A DNA stretch of 64,000 bases from Geosiphon pyriformis (GCA_016748015.1 JAAOMT010000706.1:390219-454218); one strand, 5' to 3'. Positions 48,886 to 61,817 are shown, counted from the first letter of the stretch. Numbers and translations: made by a program. The notes: generated by a model not told the origin, from the letters alone.

Positions 48886-51326
48886 ATGTCCGAGACTGAG
48901 CACATTCATCTACTAATAGTAAGCCATTCTCTGTTGTTCATTTTTCTTTTGAGAATTTGAAGGAATCTAAATTGATTTTATCCGCTCACATTATTTTAGG
49001 AATCATTTCCTTTAATTGCTTCGAATTTACGAAAGTCACTTATTTCATCAGCGCTTGATCATAGTGATACGGAGTTTTTTGGAAATATTCACGATAAATG
49101 GGCTGATTGTTAAATTTCTATCGTCTTTTATTGCTCTTACTAAATGTATCATTTTTTTTAGGATTTATAATCCATATAAAAGCAATGTGGGAAACCATTG
49201 ACGCACGAGGAAGCTTTTTGTATTTCGATAATTTTAAAACAATACAAAAGTGGAATATAATGCAGAATTTTGTTGAAGCATAACGATTTGCTTTCCTCGA
49301 GCCTTTCAAGAAAGAGGCAAAAGAAAAAATGAAGGACAAAATTGATAAACTGAGATTGAATCCAACTAGCTATATTGAGATCAACGAAAATATCAAAAAT
49401 ATCTTAAGATTTCTTCAGACAACTTTTCTAAGGCTGCGGTTGACAAAAAGTAGGAAATCAAATTGATGATGTTATAAAGGATGAAGGCTTTTATGAACCT
49501 AGGATTCGTAATAAATTTTTTAATCTCATGCTCCTACAATTTCTTGCTAGCGAATCATGATTTTTCTTATATTATGCATTTCGCTTTAAGTGAAAACCTT
49601 ATCGATCACCTCGAAGATTATCTGATTGAATACCCAAGATACGTCACGCGTTCACTTTGTTTTTGTCGCAGCGCGCCCTTACTAATATTTAACTTTTTAC
49701 TAAATTAGATTCTGTCGGATTTCGTATATAAACTACCAAAGAGTAAAACAGATGGAGTACATTGTAAAATATCTGAAGTCGATCCATTACCTCCAATGGA
49801 TCTTAAATATTTAGCTGATAATGTATACTTTACAAGTGAAAGTTCAAATGATATTAAGCAAATCGTGGTCAATGACATAAACTCTCTCCAAGGAGCACGA
49901 AATAAGGCCTTTAAACTTTATACCACATTGGAAACATTTACAAGCCGACGTGAAATTCAACAACTTTTGAAATACAAGATCTTAAGTTTTGTCAGCGCCG
50001 CCACGAAACAAATATTCGAATTAGTGTTGCAACAGATGATAAGAGAGATAAGCAAGTACAGGAACTGTCGAAATATTCGAAGTTTATTACTAGTGTACAT
50101 GCTATACGAAATGATAATATGTCTGCATTTGTCAAGTAAGCCTTTATTTAAATATTTTTGTCTTGTTTTTGCCTTGCATGCTCTGATCTAATCTATTGTA
50201 GCCCACTCTGGTGGAGTGTGATTGATCTCCGAGAGGAGAAAGTTTCACCATGCCCTTACCTCCCTCGAGCGAAGGAGTTTTTGCTCGCAAAAGATGTGGA
50301 CGAGCTTCACTTGTGCGCTATCGAGATTGTTCAAAGCGCATCCTCCCTAAATGTGTCGGTCAATGCTCTGCTCAAATCCTTTGCATTGGCCGACATTATG
50401 AGCATTCAGGAGCTCGCAAAAGAACGCGGGACCCTCGGAATCGCTGGAATTCGGAATTTACTCGAGAAAACAAACGAGAATGGAGAAACGGATGAAGAGT
50501 TGGGCGAATGCGCGAAAAATCTGGAGAATATTGATAAACGCGATGACGATACAATATACGTTTGGGGGTGTCTTGAGGATGCGTGAGTTATTGAATTTCG
50601 TTGGTTGATAGCCTTCACTCTTCGGTGACTCCATATATTCGCGATTTAGAAATATATGGATTCAGAACTACGGCGGCGCAAATGAGTCAGAACGATCGGT
50701 GGACATGCATCTCGTTGGACCTTTTGCAAAGGCACCCAACGCCACCTTTAAATAGTAGGGTTTTTTTTACTCTCCCATCAAAATTGCATATAACTAAATT
50801 CCTCTCCTTGTAGTGGTGAAAACCATTCTCGTGCCGATCAGGAAGAAAAGGCTTCTCGATCAAACGTTGTCCGCTCTGGTAAAGCCTGTAATTTCCTATT
50901 TCTGGTAAGTAAAAAGGTTTTAAATTTAAGAATCGGATGATCTACTTACCTCATCCATCATCAGACTCGTCATCGCGAGACCGGTATCGGCGAAAACAGC
51001 GGGCCAAATCATAGGGAGAATCATGAGAAAGCTGTGACGGATTTTATTGATGTGGTGAAGGTTGCGCGAAGGCAACACATTAGCCTGCAAACGAGATGAT
51101 TGAATGCAGCGCAAGCAACCCATTACCTGCAGCCTTGGTTGATGCTATGAAGTTCATAGTGATCCCGTTTTTCCATGTGATCGGGATGTGCATTAGGTTT
51201 TATATCTTGATGCAAGTATCCTGAGACCTGTATGCAATATGGGAGTGGGGATCTGACGAGCTTCCGGTCTCGGATGCTGATTTGAGAAATCTCATTTCGC
51301 TCTGCCGTAGGTTTCTCACCTTTCGG
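48886..51326 (+). pseudogene. Decayed multi-exon gene of a probable AM-fungal expanded family
   Basis: A plausible start is ATG 48886 (MSETEHIHLLI|ESFPLIASNLRKSL). It is followed by exons with in-frame stops or frameshifts, for example the TAA after QNFVEA near 49281. Further blocks are NVYFTSESSNDIKQIVVNDI, GARNKAFKLYTTLETFTSRRE, TNIRISVATDDKRDKQVQEL (other frame), VDELHLCAIEIVQSASSLNV, NYGGANESERSVDMHLVGPF, SRADQEEKASRSNVVRSGKA, GPNHRENHEKAVTDFIDVVK and SDADLRNLISLCRRFLTF. The NVYFT...GARNKAF...FT-RRE block and the GxNSGPNHRENHEK block resemble uncharacterised proteins I remember as expanded in Rhizophagus; this is recollection only. Codon composition is richer in G+C than the flanks. Several frame breaks suggest a pseudogene, though missed introns could account for some. 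Confidence 0.45.
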
Positions 51327-53067
51327 GTAAGTTATTTTATTGAGTTCATGTAGTAAATTATGTTTAGTAAATTTAGAATAGATATATACTATCCTTATTT
51401 TTAAGAATATGTCATTTATGCAATATTAGACTAGCCAAATTTAAATGAGTTTGTACAAGCTGATAAAGTAAAAAACAGTCTATTTTGATTAATAATGTAT
51501 TTAACATTTATAAACATAGCAGAATTTAATTAAAAATTTTTTTTGAAAATAACAGTTTCGTATGTTTCAACATATTTTGAAAACTTAAAAAAAAACTTTA
51601 TTTAAATGTAAATTTATTTTTCACACTTTTTATATTATAATTTTATTGATATAAATTAAAAATCTAATGTTAATAACATAATATTGAGTCTGATTTTATT
51701 AAATAATTGTTTAATTAAATTTGGGTTTATACTTTTTATTTTTTTTAACGAGTGAAGCCCAACCACTATTTACTACAATACAGCAAGAGATATGTTCTAA
51801 AGTAAACGTGACTCATACACACATAATAATCAAATTAATTTATATAATAATTGAAGCTATTTTAAATAATTATTTTAGCATACAAACAAAAAATATTTTA
51901 ATAATTAAAGTAACTAGCAAAAAGTTATTTAAAAATATAAAAATTTGGGGCAATTAATTGGGAATAAAGATAAGTCTGCAATTGTTTTTTTAAAAAAAAC
52001 TATGATTTCTCATTGGAGTTATGGTTATATTAATATGTTATGATGACATTAATGGTTTAATAATTGGTTTTAATTATAATATCAATGACTTCATTTTCAA
52101 TTAAATTTAGTTAAAAAATCTAATCAAACAAAGCCGAAATTTGTGGTTTAATTTTAAAAAATCACTTATTTAATCAAATGCTCAACTCTAAAAGGATTTT
52201 AAACTTGAATGTAAAAATTGGAAACTGGAAGAAAACATACGTTTTTCTGGCTGAAAAAAATAAAAGTTGCACTGTCTTCCATAGATAAATAAAAATGAAA
52301 ACCCAATTTTTCAAAGATAAATATTCAGTTGGTCCTATTGTTCTTTGTTATTCTCTCAAAATTTTATCTTTTCATTGAAACAATTAAAACGACAAAATCC
52401 TATATCAAATATTTTAAACAGTACTCAATGCAGATACTTTATGTTCCAGCTATAATAACCATAAAACACGTAATTTATTTATAGAAATGGCCATTGAAAT
52501 TTTTTTAACTTATGTCTGTTTTTAACTCAAATAACAATTTTTATATTATGACTCGGAAATATTTTTCTACAAAATGCAAAAATATATACCTTGAAGATAT
52601 TTTTAGCAGGAAAGAATATTTTAGGCTAGATCGAAATCTTGAATAATCATACACGGAGAAAAACTAAAATAAATATCGGACACATTTAAAAAGGGGGGCG
52701 AGTCTTGTGATTTTGATTGGTGTCAAAGTACTGACTTTTAATATAGTCCGTTCTTCTCCGAAAACTGTAATAGTTGATGCCCGTTTTTTCTGAAAACTGA
52801 AATAGTTGATTTCAGTTCAGCTTAACCCGGCAAGATTTCTCCGAAATTTGAATAGGAGATGTCGGTTTTTTCAACCGCCAAGCCCAATTACATATAATTC
52901 TTCAATGAATTAGAGATAAGTTTTATTAAAAATATTTTATCCAAATACATATATAATGACTGCACGCGAGAACATTTTGATTCTCCATCTGTTTTATAAA
53001 CATTTCTAATTTGCCCTATAAAATTAGAATAATCATAAAATCAAAAACCAAAGTCTTGTTTTTTTCA
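51327..53067. other. AT-rich spacer
   Basis: A 78-codon frame at 51721-51957 is not convincing. From about 52,600 the composition is higher and includes the tandem motif listed next. No gene supported. Confidence 0.5.
52754..52871. repeat. Three degenerate copies of a ~35-bp motif
   Basis: TCTCCGAAAACTGTAATAG... GTTTTTTC at 52754-52790, a variant at 52789-52816, and TCTCCGAAATTTGAATAGG... at 52838-52871. Direct orientation; unit structure is (TCTCCGAAA)-(TGAAATAG)-(TTGAT)-(CGGTTTTTTC). Confidence 0.55.
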
Positions 53068-53304
53068 ATGTCTCAATACGGTGAATCATTGGCCTCTAAT
53101 CAAGGAGCATATACTCCCTCAAAGAGAAATATCTTCATTCAAAATGCAAGAGAAATTCAACAAACCACGAATATCTATCAACCAGCTAATCAATTAAGCA
53201 ACCAACAATATATGTTTCTTGGAGAACGAAATCTTGATTTTAGTCGAAAAGAAGATTTAATGGAACCTACCTTCCATTTTTCATATATGCCCAAGAACCC
53301 TTAG
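53068..53304 (+). CDS. Small hypothetical protein (78 aa)
   Basis: ATG 53068 (MSQYGESLASNQGAYTPSKR) is the second in-frame ATG and the more likely start, because the upstream part is lysine/isoleucine-rich like spacer. The protein is hydrophilic and rich in Q, N and S with no domain, and ends FHFSYMPKNP. It may be an orphan gene or the last exon of an unseen gene; no splice acceptor clearly decides this. Confidence 0.4.
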   Translation: MSQYGESLASNQGAYTPSKRNIFIQNAREIQQTTNIYQPANQLSNQQYMFLGERNLDFSRKEDLMEPTFHFSYMPKNP

Positions 53305-56300
53305 CTATTGCTCAATTATATTGTATATGAATATCATTTTTTGTGTCTTTGAAATATAAAAGTGTTTTTATAAGTTTTGATTGTTTCTCAAAATTCTTAT
53401 TCTTTCTTGACTGCTGAACATCAGATTTGGATCTTCAACAAATTATTATTTTCATGGCCTTTTTAGAAGCTTTCACGAATTTATATTAAAGTTTTTTTAG
53501 AAGAATTTAGCTTTCTCATTTTGTAAGTTTAACTAAACTAAAAATTCTCTACTTTTCTAAGTTTCATTTTTTGGAATAAATCAATTCAAACATGGTAATC
53601 TAGGGAATTCTTTTATTTTTTAAGTTTTGAATTTAAATAACAATATTACACAAAGCCATTAACAAGTTTGCAATAACATTATTCACAAAAAACTTACTGC
53701 TTTGTGAATACAAAACATAACATAATCTAAATTGTATTATTTATGGTTGTGCTGCTTATTTAATAATTCAAATTTTTAATTAAACTAATATTATGTATTT
53801 TAAGCTTATATTTAATAAAAACTTTTTTTTGTTATTGAATTTAAATGCATAACAAAAATAATAAATACAAATAATATTATATTTTAATCATAAATTTGTT
53901 AAGAACTTATATTTGTAAAAAAAACTTTTGTATCTTAAAATTTAGTTCAATTACTCTTATTTTTGTTTTTTGTACTTTTTGTTTGATTACAACATTGAAG
54001 TTATATTCTTAAAAAATTATTTATCCATTTTATAAATCTTTTTTATTTTTTTTATACAGAAAAAAGGCAAATATATTGGATTTTAAAAAATCTTTTTTTT
54101 TAAATGGTTTTGTTTTTTTTGGTGTTGATACCTAAATGAAATTTATTATAATGTATAATAAATATTATAATAATTTGAACAACATTTTTCAGTTTATTAT
54201 TATTGATTCAAATATTTAAACTGAATACTACAAGTTATGTTATGTTTTTTCAAAATCCTTCTTTACAAGTTCAATTTAAAACAAATTTCTAAATAAATAA
54301 TTTTTTAATATATATTTATTTCAAAGAAATAGTAAAATTTTGTGTTGAAAATAACACTATTAAAAATTACTTTATTAATGTTTTAAATAACTTTAATATA
54401 ATAAATTTTGACTTTTTATATAAATTATAATTATTAATTATTTTTTAATATTTTAACAATAGTTGTTTTTTGGTAAACAACTAATTGTAACAACATTTTA
54501 ATTAAAATAACATGTCTTTTAAATTTTATTTGTATTCAATTTAGTAATCTTTTTTTAAAAACTAATTGTATTTTATTTTTTATTATTAATCAAAGTATTT
54601 TTTTTTTTAAGAAAATAATACATTAACTATATAATATTTGTTAAACTTATTTTTTTTATATTTAGTATAACATGATGAAAGCAAAATTAAACAGTATTAG
54701 TTTTTAAGTATATTTAATAATGCAAAAAGTGTATTTATTTTGAGATGTTCAAAAATTAGTTCATGATTCACATATTTTTAATATGTTTATAATAAAAGTT
54801 TGATGATATCAAATCTTAATTTAATTTTTGCAATTTACTTTTTGAAGTGGCAAATTTTAATTTTGTTATCAATCAATTTTAAGTCTAAAATTTCTTTATA
54901 ATGTTTGTTATTTAAATCTTTTGATTAAAAAGTTCATCAACATACTTTGAATTTAATATGTAAGATCTCTAGTAAGAGTAAAAGACTTTTTTTCATATGA
55001 TCTTTTACAATGTGATCAAACTTTTCAAAATTCAACTAATTTTTTTTTAGAATAATGGTAATTCTCTCAAGAAAAAAATTATCTATATAATATGTAGAAT
55101 ATTTTAAGTTTAATGAAATTTTCAAAAATGAAAAATTCGCTTAAAAATTCCAGAAAAATTCCAAAATTTAATTTTAATTAGAAAAGCATTACGATTAAAC
55201 TTGAATTTTCTTTTGTCACAACTTTCAAAAATTTATTAATCAGTATGCTGATTAATGGGTTACATTAAAATTTTATTGTCAGACTATTAAACAAGAATCT
55301 ATAAATAGGAAAAGTTCATTATTTGTGAATGAACAGAAAAATAATTATTTTTAATTCATGATGATAGAACATTGTTATCGCGATTAAATTTAAACTTTCC
55401 GATCTAATGAGATAAACTTTTCCAATTTATAAATTGCATCTTAATATAGTGCATTGTATACTCCCCTGAATATGTTATATTTTAAGGTTAATTGGCTCAT
55501 CTTACAAAAAATTGAGTAACATTTTAAGAATATTAACTTTACAATTCAGGGTCATGATATGAAAAAAAAAATTGGAAAGTGTAAATCGGTGATGAGCAAT
55601 TCTTTAATGTTCAAATTGATGTGAACACAATTTTGGGAATTTTTAATAGAGTTTGATCATTTAAATGCATGAAATTTTTTCTTAAACTCATTTATGACCA
55701 AGCCCATGACGTACCATGACAAATATTACCGCAACTTGCGTTTAAATTATTGAAAATTTAAACGTTGTCCCGCATGGAATTTACAAAATGATTTTAGCTG
55801 TTTCAAAAGGATATTAGATTCTAAAGATTTTTTAGAAATACTTTAATGGTACAAACGTTTCGTCTTGAGAGCTCTGTTTAAAATTTAAAGATATTTTCTT
55901 CTTACTCCAAGAAATTTGGTAAATTATCTTTTATTTTACCAATTCAAAAAAGTTCTTAACTAATAAAATGCACCATTTTTTTAAATTATCTAATTCTCAT
56001 AGTATGTAGGTATGTTCTTTGAATTATAAGATTTCGATCTTCATCGTCAATGAAAAGGCAAGATCGTAGCTTCAAAAGACCTGCAATTATGTTACCAAAT
56101 CTCTGACTCAGGACACAATTAAAGCTATGCACATACTTTTAAAACAAAAATTGTCAATCGTAACATTTTAAAGTCTAAAAAATGCTTTTATAGGATAACA
56201 AGCAAATGTTGATCGCAGTGGTTTATCAAAAATCATGATGAAACTACGACATGCATGCAATTAGCATTGATACTACCAACGTTGAGACAATATATACAGT

Positions 56301-56505
56301 GATGCATCTCCACACCGGTCAAACTGTTACTGTTAAAGTTTTAACTTGTTGAACCAAAAATCTTTGTATCTTCATAACTTCTTTATTAGTCCTTTTTGAT
56401 GTAAGTTTCGTAACTCACTCCGTTGCTTACCCAAATCTGATTTTCCTTACTGAGATTTTCAAGATCTTGTTCTAGTTTGGGAAATGGGATCTAGACTTAA
56501 TTGGC
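53305..56505. other. Long AT-rich spacer
   Basis: Nearly pure A/T at 53,600-54,950, then mixed. No convincing ORF or RNA gene. Probably old transposon sequence. Confidence 0.5.
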
Positions 56506-57063
56506 GTGCAAAAGGAGATTTTAAGTACGCGATTTCAATTTATTTTCCGCGCCTTAATGTTCCAATTTTCTATATTTAAAACTCGAAAAGGCTTACTCAA
56601 ATTTCGGGTTGCTCAATGCTTGCATACCGCTTTTTTTGTCGGTTGGCACAACGGCAAGGTCATTTCAAGATACAAATGTTTCCTAAGCATGACTAAGATC
56701 TTTAGACAGGTATTTTAAATGAAAATTTTAATTTTGAGATGTATTCTACTTGAAAATAAAAATAAAAAAAAAAGAGAAATAGACCTATGAAAAATGGGAA
56801 TTGATTTTTCAAAAATTTTAATTTCCCTCTTCCTAACACCAAAACAAAGATCTGGGTTCACGATCGAAGAGATTTGCTACTTTTTGAGAAATTCTGACCA
56901 AATGATATTCACCAAAGTCAATTCTTTAAAGGACATTCATGGGAGACCTTACAATGTAACTCTAGTAATTATTGTCACCAATGAGAAAGATTTTCGGCAA
57001 TCCTTTAGTGAAGTGCACAGGCCACAAGATTTTCCTGTAAAAATCGAAGTGGATCAATCTTAA
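56506..57063 (+). pseudogene. Two open fragments of an unrecognised gene
   Basis: 56506-56718 reads VAQCLHTAFFVGWHNGKVIS and ends at a possible donor (CAG|GTATTT). 56794-57063 reads FTIEEICYFLRNSDQMIF and VTNEKDFRQSFSEVH with a clean stop. They may be two exons of one gene or remnants. No domain recognised; kept because their composition differs from the AT-rich surroundings. Confidence 0.3.
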
Positions 57064-57312
57064 TAGGAGATAAAACTGCCAACTAGATGTACCACAAAGC
57101 TTTTTGGCCAGCTGAATATAAAAGAAGAGTCTTTTCTTGTTCAGGAGAGGATGCGAGAACGCCAGGAGAAACTTTTCCTGCAATTCGTATAACTAATTAC
57201 CAGCTTGTGAAATAAAAAGTCAAAACTTTTAGATGCGGAGAAACTTTATTTAGTATCTTGTACATACATTATTCATGCACATCCTTTAGCTCGTTTAAAA
57301 TTTTTTAAAAAA

Positions 57313-58743
57313 ATGCCTAAAGGGAGCTCACTCTCAAAAGATTTGGGCTTCGTCTTTAATAATCCTCGCTACAGCGACGTTCGTATAGTATGTGATCAGA
57401 ATGAAGTACTTTTCGGTAGTCGAACAATTTTGGCAGCTCGTTCTGAAACATTCGACAGCATTTTATATGGGGTAAAGATTGCAGAAAGCTGTCTTCCATT
57501 CGAAATCTCCTTTCCAGACATGAAAGCTTCAGCGATGGAAGTGGTCCTCGAGTTTATTTACACTGGAAGTATGAGAGAAGAGTCGATTGAAAATCCTCTC
57601 GACGCAATTGATGTATTTTATGCTGCAGAATATTTCCTTCTCCCAGATCTTCAAGATTGCGTTCTTAAGTATATAAAAGAATGGTTAAAAGAAAATGACC
57701 ACAATTTAGCAATTGAACTTTTAGAAAAAACCACCCAAAAAATCATTTCAACGTCCTCAGAAAACAAACTTCTAAATCTCTTGACTTCCCATATTGCTGC
57801 AACACCTTTAGAAGCTTTCGAGTTCGAATGTCTCACATTGACCAATCTACAAGTTTTGCTTTTGCACACTCTTAATAGTGAAACATACTTTGCTACTTCT
57901 GAATACGATGTTTTGCGGTATATAATTTTTTGGGGAGCGAGCCAAATTTGCGAAGAAGCCATTTCCTTCTTTGAATCTAGATTACCTTTGTCAGAAATAG
58001 CGGAACAACAATCAATCCCTCTAACTATCGAATTCATTCATAATCCCCATGAACTCAATAAATTTTACGAATATCAAGCAGCAGTTATAAATATTGTCGC
58101 ACCAATCCTTCGATATATTAATTTCGCCCTAATCGCACCCAATGTTCTTGCCAATGTCATTCACCCACTTGGAATTATCTCCACCCCAGTTCTTCTTGAA
58201 GCTTATCGATATCACGCAGGTTTTAAAAATAAGTCGAAAAATAGAAGAGGGGGTATTTCTTGCAGAATCGATGATCTTCGCTGGGATAACATGGCTTGTG
58301 GGCCAAACATTGAAATCCGTGATTATGGGACGCGAGTTCTTTGTACAAATAGCACGACCGTAGAATCAGTTCGTGGTGTTAATCTTTTATGGGGTAATGG
58401 GATGTACGAGTGGGACGTAATTGTTGAAGAAAAGAGTAGGTGTGCCTGGATTGGTGTTTGTACTGAAAATGTTAATTTCTCTTCATATTTGGGTCGACAA
58501 GAAAATATCTATGTTTTTGGTTCTGATGGTCAAATTTGGAATTCTGGAAAGTCGCACCGTTATGCTAAACCATTTACTAAAGGAGCAACTATTACTGTGC
58601 ATTTGGATATGACAAAAAGAACTTGTGCATTCTCGATCGACGGTGTTCGATATCCAGTGGCTTGGACGGATTTACCCGAAAAATTGTACCCTGCAGCCGC
58701 CATTTGGAAATTCGGTAGACTACGAATCAAGCCTCATACTTGA
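57313..58743 (+). CDS. BTB-BACK-SPRY protein (probable Cul3 ubiquitin-ligase adaptor)
   Basis: Single uninterrupted ORF of 476 aa starting MPKGSSLSKDLGFVFNNP. BTB/POZ domain at about residues 8-120: YSDVRIVCDQNEVLFGSRTILAARSETFDSIL, then LEFIYTGSM and AAEYFLLPDLQDCVLKYI. A BACK-like helical region follows (about 120-230, with HTLNSETYFATSEYDVLRYIIFW). A SPRY/B30.2-like domain lies at about 325-470, with WDNMACGPNIEIRDYG, GNGMYEWDVIVEE, WIGVC and TCAFSIDGVRYPVAW. BTB-BACK proteins usually present substrates, bound by the C-terminal domain, to Cullin-3 ligases. Lack of introns contrasts with neighbouring genes and fits a family that expanded by copying. Confidence 0.88.
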   Translation: MPKGSSLSKDLGFVFNNPRYSDVRIVCDQNEVLFGSRTILAARSETFDSILYGVKIAESCLPFEISFPDMKASAMEVVLEFIYTGSMREESIENPLDAIDVFYAAEYFLLPDLQDCVLKYIKEWLKENDHNLAIELLEKTTQKIISTSSENKLLNLLTSHIAATPLEAFEFECLTLTNLQVLLLHTLNSETYFATSEYDVLRYIIFWGASQICEEAISFFESRLPLSEIAEQQSIPLTIEFIHNPHELNKFYEYQAAVINIVAPILRYINFALIAPNVLANVIHPLGIISTPVLLEAYRYHAGFKNKSKNRRGGISCRIDDLRWDNMACGPNIEIRDYGTRVLCTNSTTVESVRGVNLLWGNGMYEWDVIVEEKSRCAWIGVCTENVNFSSYLGRQENIYVFGSDGQIWNSGKSHRYAKPFTKGATITVHLDMTKRTCAFSIDGVRYPVAWTDLPEKLYPAAAIWKFGRLRIKPHT

Positions 58744-59331
58744 ATAATTATTATTAACGAAACATAAGTTTTCAAAAAAAAACAATTTTAAGCAAGTTTT
58801 TTTTTTACAATTAAGATTTTTTTTTTAAGGTATTTTATGCTATCAACCAGGGCAATTAATTAAAAAAAATTAAAAGCATTTAAGGTGTGCGAGGTCAACA
58901 TTATTTTAGTTTCATATATAAATATATATATGAGTAATTTTTAGTTCATATCTACCCAAGAGAGAAAATAAGAAATGGAAATTTCCATAGCAAGAAATAT
59001 TAGTAAACCTGTAAAAAAATCGAATTTTCAATTTTGAAATTAATAAATTTTTTTTATCTCTTTTGAACAAGTTTTTTAATGCATATTCTTCACTATGATA
59101 TTGGAATTTCGATTTCCCTAATTATTCATTCATTTATTCATTCATTCATTCATTCACAAAATCAATTGCCGGTTTCAAAACAGAATGTTAAGGTAAAACA
59201 TAAAAGACAAGTGATTTGGATATTTAGAAACATAAATTCAAGTTTAAAAGGCAAGATTTGAATTCCTATGACAAGAAATATTATTTCGATTCTAAAAAAG
59301 TGTTCCCCCGCTGAAATCAATGATTCCCCCG
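58744..59331. other. Convergent 3' spacer with ATTC microsatellite
   Basis: A/T-rich. (ATTC)n/(ATTT) run at about 59121-59157. No gene. Confidence 0.6.
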
Positions 59332-60338
59332 TTATTCATTCTCCCTTTTCATGTAAAACTTCTTATACTGGACCGCATATTCAGCCAAGATTTTTGGTCG
59401 AATCATGTGCCAAGAACGATCACTAAACGGTTGAGTAGACCCCCAATTGAAGAAGCGATCCATCGAGTATCTGGTAAATCTCAAAATTACTTCCTCAAAC
59501 TTTTTAGTACCATCATTATTTGTCTCAGCGGCCAATTCAGTCATCTTGGCGAAAATAGCTTCTTGACGAAGCTTTTGTTTTTCTCTTATTTCTTTTACAC
59601 GATCATTTAGCCAATTTTGACGATTGGCATTTCGAGCATGAGCGTCGCTCATGCGATTTCGAGTTTCGATTACCTGTTGATTGAACCATTTTGATTTTTC
59701 CTCGTCTGGGATGGTAAGGTATTCTTCATTGAATTTTTTCACTTGGGGAATCCAGAATTTTAGACCACCACGATCAAATGAGGGAAGACAGAGAAGGATA
59801 TGACTATTCATATTGAACATAGATTTCACCTCACGCACGCTTATCAAGATTTTGAAATTGAAAATATCATGAAACAAAAAAACAAGATTAATTTCAAATT
59901 TAATATTTTGTAATGGGGAAAATTTGATTTAAAGCAAATAAAACAAGAAAATTACCCAAGCAGATTCTTGTTGAAACAAGTGGGGCAACATCGCACCATG
60001 AACTCAAAATAAGGACGATATCCAAAGGTATATTTCTTGCCACACAGTTGACAATTTTTTTCGACAATCAATCTTATATATTCTAGTTCAGTAGTAGATG
60101 GCGGTGCTGGAAGTGAGTAATGTGGCAAGAAATTCTCTCTAGCTTGTTTCCAAACGAGGTTTGTCGAGGTAGAATTTTCTGATACTAAATATTGACGAAA
60201 TGTACGGCAAACACGAGCGAGGGTAAGAAGATCAATTGGGTGGAGATCTGTACAGATTTTGATAAAAATTTCGGGAGCGATAGTTGGGAATTTGGATGAC
60301 GAAATTTGAAAGCGGTGGGATTCAATAAAATTTGACAT
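59332..60338 (-). CDS. F-box protein with Cys-pair (zinc-binding-like) segment
   Basis: Two exons, 60338-59956 and 59839-59332, join in frame to 296 aa (intron GTAATT...AG). The F-box is at about residues 17-60 (FPTIAPEIFIKICTDLHPIDLLTLARVCRTFRQYL). A CxxC...CCxxCF arrangement follows (CQLCGKKYTFGYRPYFEFMVRCCPTCF), suggesting a bound zinc ion. The C-terminal half is highly charged with a coiled-coil stretch (DRVKEIREKQKLRQEAIFAK) and ends in a basic tail. F-box proteins link substrates to SCF ubiquitin ligases. The F-box plus CxxC layout is common in basal fungi, often with lineage expansion. The substrate is unknown. Confidence 0.85.
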
Positions 60339-61614
60339 TTTCGTAAATCCTCTTTGAAAAATTTTGTCGGTAAAAAAAAGTGTCTGAATATAGGTTCAAA
60401 AAATTAATTAAGAACATTTTTTGAATGGTTCAATTTTTTTAACGATAAGATTGAATGATGAATTTAAAGTAGAACATGTGATGAACAAACCTCTTGTTAA
60501 AAAGTGAACAAATTCTGCCGACAAATTTTGATATTAAACATTCAACCCTTCTGGAGAAGAGGAGTTTTGGAATTGTTTACCAATTCAAGAATCTCGAAGT
60601 GCAGGTTTGTAACATAATCTGTATTCGATATGAATAAGTTATGTTCCGATGTAACACACTGGAGTGTTTGACAGGCAGGATTGTACAATGAGATCATGAA
60701 TTTGATCATGTGTTGGTCAGTCGGGTGAAAAGTAGGTAGATTGCAGATATTGAAGGCAATGATCGTTTAATTAATGAACCGAGTGATCGAGTAAATTTTG
60801 ATCAAGATTATTTATGGAAAAAAACAAAATTTCAGGATTAAAGAGATTTTGTTTAAAATTTACAAAATGATTATTAAGTGGGCCTGTTAAATATGGACTC
60901 ATCAAGATTAAAAGTCATTTAAAACAATAGATTTTTAAATGATTACTCAGTTAGTCAATTGTAATCTTTGAAATGAAAATACATGGACTTTTTACGAATA
61001 CTATGTATATATTAAAAATATAAAATTCATCTAATAGATTCTTTAAAATATTCAAAAAAATTTTAAAATTTTTTTTATAAAAACTTTTTCTACAATTTTA
61101 ATAATAATTCTTTCTCATAAAAATCTTGTGATTTAGTAAACTCAAAGATATATTTTTTTCTTTTTACACAAAAAATTAAAGATAAACACATATAATATCA
61201 TCAAGCGTTTTTCCCTACACATATACACATATACACATACACACATATACACATATACACACATATACACACACCAAGTTATATGTATCAAGCAATAAAA
61301 TTTTTTTTTAAAAACTTGACAAAAAAAAAATTATTTTATAGAAAATTTGAACTCGAATAATTTATATAGACTTATTCAAAGACCTTTAGAAAATTTTTAA
61401 AAGTAAAGAGAAAAACTTTTTAAATATTCTAATTAAATAATATTTTAAATCAACTTTTGATTCAAAGAAAAAAAAAAATGTTGTTTAATGTTTGATTATA
61501 TTTGAATATGTTTCAAGAAAAACGGTAAAATTGAAATTGAAATTGAAATTGAAATTTGAAAAATTGTTTATGTAAATGATATTTTAAGCTATTAAAAAAT
61601 CAATTTGAAATTCC

Positions 61615-61656
<42 letters not shown>

Positions 61657-61817
61657 TTATATTTATATTTATATTTATTTATTTTACAGTATTTTTATGG
61701 TTTAATTTATGTGAGACACATTATAGTTGGTTTTGTGTAAAATTTAAATTGATTAGCTAATATGGTATGCATTAAAAAATTATTTAAAGTTAAGTTTTTT
61801 TTTTTTTTTTTTTTTAA
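60339..61817. other. Spacer with simple repeats, ends in poly-T at the gap
   Basis: Promoter side of the F-box gene at left. Simple repeats: (CACATA)n at about 61216-61275, (TTGAAA)n near 61531-61560, (TA)n at 61621-61648, and a poly-T run directly before the gap. No gene seen. Confidence 0.6.

Noticed and set aside
51721-51957. 78-codon plus-strand ORF
   Set aside because: Composition is that of random AT-rich sequence (Ile, Asn and Lys runs) with no conserved feature or splice context.
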